Shown here: one piece after another, positions 62,456 through 64,000 of the stretch
How the letters are laid out: each line of letters starts with the position of its first letter
Numbering within the stretch: the first letter of the stretch is position 1
Assembly (NCBI GenBank): GCA_019752635.1
Contig: JAIELX010000001.1
Coordinates: forward strand, 62,001 to 126,000
From: Candidatus Obscuribacterales bacterium
GTDB taxonomy: Bacteria > Cyanobacteriota > Vampirovibrionia > Obscuribacterales > Obscuribacteraceae
Direction of reading: 5' to 3'
Length of the DNA stretch: 64,000 nucleotides
Made by a program: the position numbers and the translations under genes
The notes under the pieces: generated by a model
The model's database searches: none
What the model was told of the DNA's origin: nothing
Seen by the model: only the letters and a program-made list of their open reading frames with translations

Positions 62456-62830
62456 TCAGGTTAATCTATATGTAGGCGCCCCCGGCTCTTCTGCAAGCTT
62501 CGCAAAATTCCAATCGGTCCGGGAACTGCCCGGTCCGGCCGGTGTCGAACTTTGTCGACGTCTACGCCGCAGGGGCTGTCCGCCCGTGCGTGAAGGGCTC
62601 TCCTTCTGCGAATGCTTAGTTCCGGCTGGAGACCGGTCTGCTCCAGTAGAGTTGCGCATCGCGGAGTGGCACCTGGTGATGACCCGATTTACCGGAGCGC
62701 CATGAAATGGTTTCATTGCTTCGAATTCGTGCGGGGGCTGACACCACCAGAGGTGCCGCGTAAACGCAAACGAACCGCCGGTAGCTGTTTCTGGTTCTCT
62801 CTGCGCATTCGTTTGATCTTTTATCGTCAT
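62456..62830 (-). CDS. Possible 124-residue protein downstream of comM
   Basis: Its ATG overlaps the comM stop codon (ATGA), which argues for coupling. The frame is open but the protein is rich in arginine, serine and proline with no family similarity (QPLRRRRRQSSTPAGPGSS). It may be a real disordered protein or chance. Confidence 0.3.
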   Translation of the reverse strand: MTIKDQTNAQREPETATGGSFAFTRHLWWCQPPHEFEAMKPFHGAPVNRVITRCHSAMRNSTGADRSPAGTKHSQKESPSRTGGQPLRRRRRQSSTPAGPGSSRTDWNFAKLAEEPGAPTYRLT

Positions 62831-64000
62831 GATTGAGCTCCGTAGCGTAGGCTGCGATAGCGCACCGCTTCGGCGATGTGACTCGGTTCGATGTCCTGTG
62901 CGCCTTCAAGATCGGCTATAGTTCTGGAAATCCTGAGCACTCGATCATAAGCTCGGGCGGAAAGTCCTAACTGTGTGACTGCGCGGGCGAGTAGTCCGCT
63001 AGCGTGTTGTCCGATGGCGCAATATTTGCGAGTTTGGCTCTGCGACAATTGGCTGTTATATTGAATGCGTCCGTCGACGGAGCGCTCGCGTTGCGTGTCT
63101 ACTGCGCGCATTACTTGCAACAGCATGGTTTCGGAAGTCGTAGAACCGCTGGAAGAAGCAAGTTCTCCTTCGCTGAGGCGACCGACTTCAATTTGCAGGT
63201 CGATGCGGTCGATCAGCGGACCGGAAAGTCGATTCCAGTATCGTTCGGCATGATACGGGGAGCAAGTGCAGAACTTGATCGGATCGCCGCGATAGCCGCA
63301 AGGGCATGGATTGCAAGCGCCGACTAAGAGGAATGATGCTGGATAAGTGTAGGTGCTGTGCGCTCTGCTAATGGTGACAGTGCCTGATTCGAGAGGCTGA
63401 CGCAAGGCATCGAGGTGCGACCGTGCAAATTCTGTCATCTCGTCCAGGAATAGTACGCCGTGATGACTCAATGAGATTTCTCCAGGGCGAGGAGTTGAGC
63501 CGCCTCCGACCAGCCCTGACAGGGAGGCCGAGTGGTGTGGCGAACGGAATGGGCGCTGTGAAACTATTCCCGCACGATCGGTTAACAGTCCGGCCACGCT
63601 ATATAACTTTGTGATTTCCAGTGCCTCTTCAAACTCAAGTGGTGGCAAGATTGAAACCATGCGCTGTGCGAGCATTGATTTACCGGAGCCGGGCGGTCCG
63701 ACCAACAGGATGTTGTGTCGCCCTGCGGCTGCAATCATGAGCGCTCGTTTTGCGTGGTTTTGCCCTTTTACGTCGGAAAAGTCCCGGTAGATTTTGGCGT
63801 TTTGCAGTGTTCGTTGGAATTGCTCTCGTGAATTTGATTGCACTGGTTTTGGCACCGCACCATCGCGAAACATGTCATAAACGTTTTTTAGATGTCCGAC
63901 CGGATACACCTTTAGCCCTTCGACCAGGCGTGCCTCATCCACATTTGCCTCCGGTACGATTAGCATCTTTCCGCCGTTTGCGCGACAGGCAATGGCTAAC
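62827..64000 (-). CDS. comM: Magnesium chelatase-like AAA+ ATPase ComM/YifB, incomplete at window edge
   Basis: The start lies beyond the right edge; the frame is open to base 64000 and the bases upstream of the in-window ATG continue the family sequence (..IACRANGGKMLIVPEAN). 379 visible residues from that ATG: Walker A GPPGSGKS, Walker B GVLFLDEM, the chelatase insert PFRSPHHSASLSGLVGGG, the cysteine-rich ACNPCPCGYRGDP..CTCSP and the C-terminal helical domain. ComM is a branch-migration helicase aiding natural transformation in several bacteria. Confidence 0.93.
   Translation of the reverse strand, partial: LAIACRANGGKMLIVPEANVDEARLVEGLKVYPVGHLKNVYDMFRDGAVPKPVQSNSREQFQRTLQNAKIYRDFSDVKGQNHAKRALMIAAAGRHNILLVGPPGSGKSMLAQRMVSILPPLEFEEALEITKLYSVAGLLTDRAGIVSQRPFRSPHHSASLSGLVGGGSTPRPGEISLSHHGVLFLDEMTEFARSHLDALRQPLESGTVTISRAHSTYTYPASFLLVGACNPCPCGYRGDPIKFCTCSPYHAERYWNRLSGPLIDRIDLQIEVGRLSEGELASSSGSTTSETMLLQVMRAVDTQRERSVDGRIQYNSQLSQSQTRKYCAIGQHASGLLARAVTQLGLSARAYDRVLRISRTIADLEGAQDIEPSHIAEAVRYRSLRYGAQS

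Overview
The window is a 64 kb piece of bacterial chromosome, gene dense on both strands, mid-GC by eye, with no phage, transposase or CRISPR signature. The gene mix fits a non-photosynthetic relative of cyanobacteria (Melainabacteria/Vampirovibrionia, perhaps Obscuribacterales-like): RecG with a long cyanobacterial-style N-terminal extension, a HerA-like ATPase with a HAS-barrel, Gram-negative envelope genes (two RND efflux sets, a TolC-like protein, MurA, a LapA-domain protein), an MglA-type GTPase, a Ser/Thr kinase-like protein and many secreted TPR proteins. This placement is inference; no rRNA gene lies in the window.

Layout. 1-8 kb: a structured, gene-free left edge, a secreted metzincin protease, then lipoprotein adaptor, RND pump and a CNNM/CorC-like membrane protein. 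8-12.7 kb: an unusual cluster of small minus-strand genes (membrane-anchored small proteins, ferritin-like and hemerythrin-like helical proteins, a secreted protein) with a histidine-kinase fragment stranded in it, then an AlkD-type DNA glycosylase and an esterase broken by one stop codon. 13-23 kb: a GT39-type glycosyltransferase, two unknown proteins and a complete RND-adaptor-TolC operon. 23-33.6 kb: housekeeping genes (cupin, ketopantoate reductase, recG, MglA, rpmB, hslO, prmC-prfA, tRNA-Ser, tpiA). 33.8-49 kb: TPR proteins, CobS, GH38 alpha-mannosidase with a sugar isomerase-like partner, a PDZ protein, a VWA protein, a zinc-finger membrane protein and a DUF2293 gene coupled to a TPR gene. 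49-64 kb: mdh, an NTF2-like protein-lspA-rluD-lapA run, a bifunctional-nuclease-family protein, tRNA-Leu, a small protein with a HerA-like ATPase, cytochrome c, murA, lysC, a probable pseudokinase and the start-truncated comM, which runs off the right edge.

How genes work together: prfA and prmC form a release-factor/methylase pair; the two RND sets are probable export systems, the second self-contained with its outer-membrane channel; the alpha-mannosidase and TIM-barrel protein are probably a glycan-catabolic pair; murA and lspA serve envelope building. The least explained parts are the 8-10.7 kb small-protein cluster, the structured sequences at 1-260 and 45.46-45.56 kb, a perfect 26-bp palindrome at 43.24 kb inside a larger inverted repeat, and a GC-rich repeat family found just downstream of both tRNA genes.

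Start codons were moved from the longest ORF where a Shine-Dalgarno sequence, promoter position or homologous start argued for it; these choices are stated per gene.
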